A stretch of DNA of 6,509 nucleotides from Cloacimonetes bacterium UBA5553 (GTDB lineage: Bacteria > Cloacimonadota > Cloacimonadia > Cloacimonadales > Cloacimonadaceae). Where the stretch lies: positions 9,072 through 15,580 of the forward strand of contig DIMZ01000138.1 of NCBI GenBank assembly GCA_002425825.1, in the 5' to 3' direction. Position 1 is the stretch's first letter, and each line of letters starts with the position of its first letter. The notes beneath the pieces are model-generated. The model saw nothing but the letters and a program-made list of their open reading frames with translations, made no database searches and was not told where the DNA came from. Made by a program: the position numbers and the translations under genes. This document shows, piece after piece, positions 6,038-6,509 of this stretch.

Positions 6038-6509
6038 TTACTTCATTAGAACCATTTTTTTAGTGCTGCTGTAGCTTCCAGACTTTAAGCGGAAGAAATA
6101 CACACCGCTGCCTACAGCTTTACCATAACCATCAGTTCCGTTCCAGTTAAGTGTGGTAACTCCTTGATTTGCCATTGGCATATCAAAGTTCTTAACAATC
6201 TGTCCCTTTTGGTTATAGATGGTAATTGTAGCTGGGGCAGCTTTGTCAAGGGAGAAGCTGATATTGGTATTAGGATTAAATGGATTGGGGTAGTTACCTA
6301 TCAGGTTTGCTCCTGCAGCCACCATAACTTCATCTTCGTTTGATACTGGAGGATTGAAGTCTGCCAGCATGCGGGGTGTGATCTGAGCAGTTGATTGGAA
6401 GTGGGCAACAATACCGCGAAGGTTAAAGTTTCCGGTATGAAGAGCTGTTCCAATGTAATCTGCATCCCAGAAGGTTGTACGGAAGGTCATGGAACCGGTT
6501 GCGTCGCTA
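6038..6509 (-). CDS. Secreted/surface protein with C-terminal FlgD-like, T9SS-type sorting domain, 3' end only
   Basis: The frame is open to the right edge, giving 156 visible residues; the true start is outside, and the Met codon at 6490 is internal. The last 85 or so residues form a beta-sandwich tail found at the C-terminus of many secreted FCB-group proteins: NYPNPFNPNTNISFSL, TITIYNQKGQIVKNF, NWNGTDGYGKAVGSGVYFFR, and a terminal SSTKKMVLMK. In Bacteroidota such tails direct type IX secretion and are removed or anchored at the outer membrane. Here this role is inferred. The segment before it (GNFNLRGIVAHFQ, then QITPRMLADF) resembles an OB-fold-like module common in secreted proteins of this group, but I am unsure. 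The protein's main function lies outside the window. The tail style suggests Candidatus Cloacimonadota. The stop sits 1 nt before the transporter start, with no terminator hairpin between. Confidence 0.88.
   Translation of the reverse strand, partial: SDATGSMTFRTTFWDADYIGTALHTGNFNLRGIVAHFQSTAQITPRMLADFNPPVSNEDEVMVAAGANLIGNYPNPFNPNTNISFSLDKAAPATITIYNQKGQIVKNFDMPMANQGVTTLNWNGTDGYGKAVGSGVYFFRLKSGSYSSTKKMVLMK

Noticed and set aside
6038..6490. Complete 150-residue protein starting at the Met codon at 6490
   Set aside because: The frame remains open upstream to the window edge, there is no signal peptide after that Met, and sorting-type tails end long secreted proteins. It is a 3' fragment of a larger gene.
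1..6509. CRISPR arrays, tRNA or rRNA genes, insertion sequences, toxin-antitoxin or phage defence genes
   Set aside because: The window is filled by the seven genes with gaps of at most 24 nt. I saw no direct-repeat arrays, terminal inverted repeats or target-site duplications by eye.

Overview
The window is gene-dense and every real gene lies on the minus strand, so transcription runs from the right edge to the left edge. Seven genes are visible, five complete and two cut by the window ends. In transcription order they are: the 3' end of a secreted or surface protein with a C-terminal sorting-type domain (6509 to 6038); an EamA/DMT-family membrane transporter (6036 to 5119); a Wzx-like polysaccharide flippase (5094 to 3757); two GT4 (GT-B fold) glycosyltransferases (3760 to 2600 and 2607 to 1471); a membrane-bound GT2 glycosyltransferase (1470 to 331); and the 5' part of an extended-SDR NAD-dependent sugar epimerase/dehydratase (319 to 1, running off the left edge).

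Junctions are very tight: 1 nt, 24 nt, a 4-bp overlap, an 8-bp overlap, 0 nt and 11 nt. No stretch lacks a gene, and I see no terminator, tRNA, rRNA, CRISPR array, insertion sequence or attachment site. At least the genes from the flippase to the epimerase look like one transcription unit. The transporter and the 3' end of the surface-protein gene may belong to it, because there is no room for a separate promoter or terminator between genes. Two starts are non-ATG: GTG for the first GT4 and TTG for the transporter. Upstream in-frame stops leave no ATG alternative for either.

Functionally this reads as part of a surface polysaccharide (O-antigen, capsule or exopolysaccharide) locus of the Wzx/Wzy type. 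Cytoplasmic glycosyltransferases assemble a lipid-linked oligosaccharide, the flippase moves it across the inner membrane, and the epimerase probably supplies or modifies a nucleotide sugar. A polymerase (Wzy), an initiating phosphoglycosyltransferase and export genes are not in the window.

Taxonomy is inferred. The sorting-type domain (an NYPNPFNP start, an IYNxKGQ core, a GSGVYFxRLKSG strand and a terminal STKKMxLMK) is the kind seen in FCB-group bacteria and most resembles those of Candidatus Cloacimonadota. The AT-leaning base composition does not contradict this. The content is mostly ordinary accessory cell-surface biology; I do not see a clearly novel system. The most notable points are the surface protein abutting the glycan locus, the DMT transporter inside it, and the unusual start codons.
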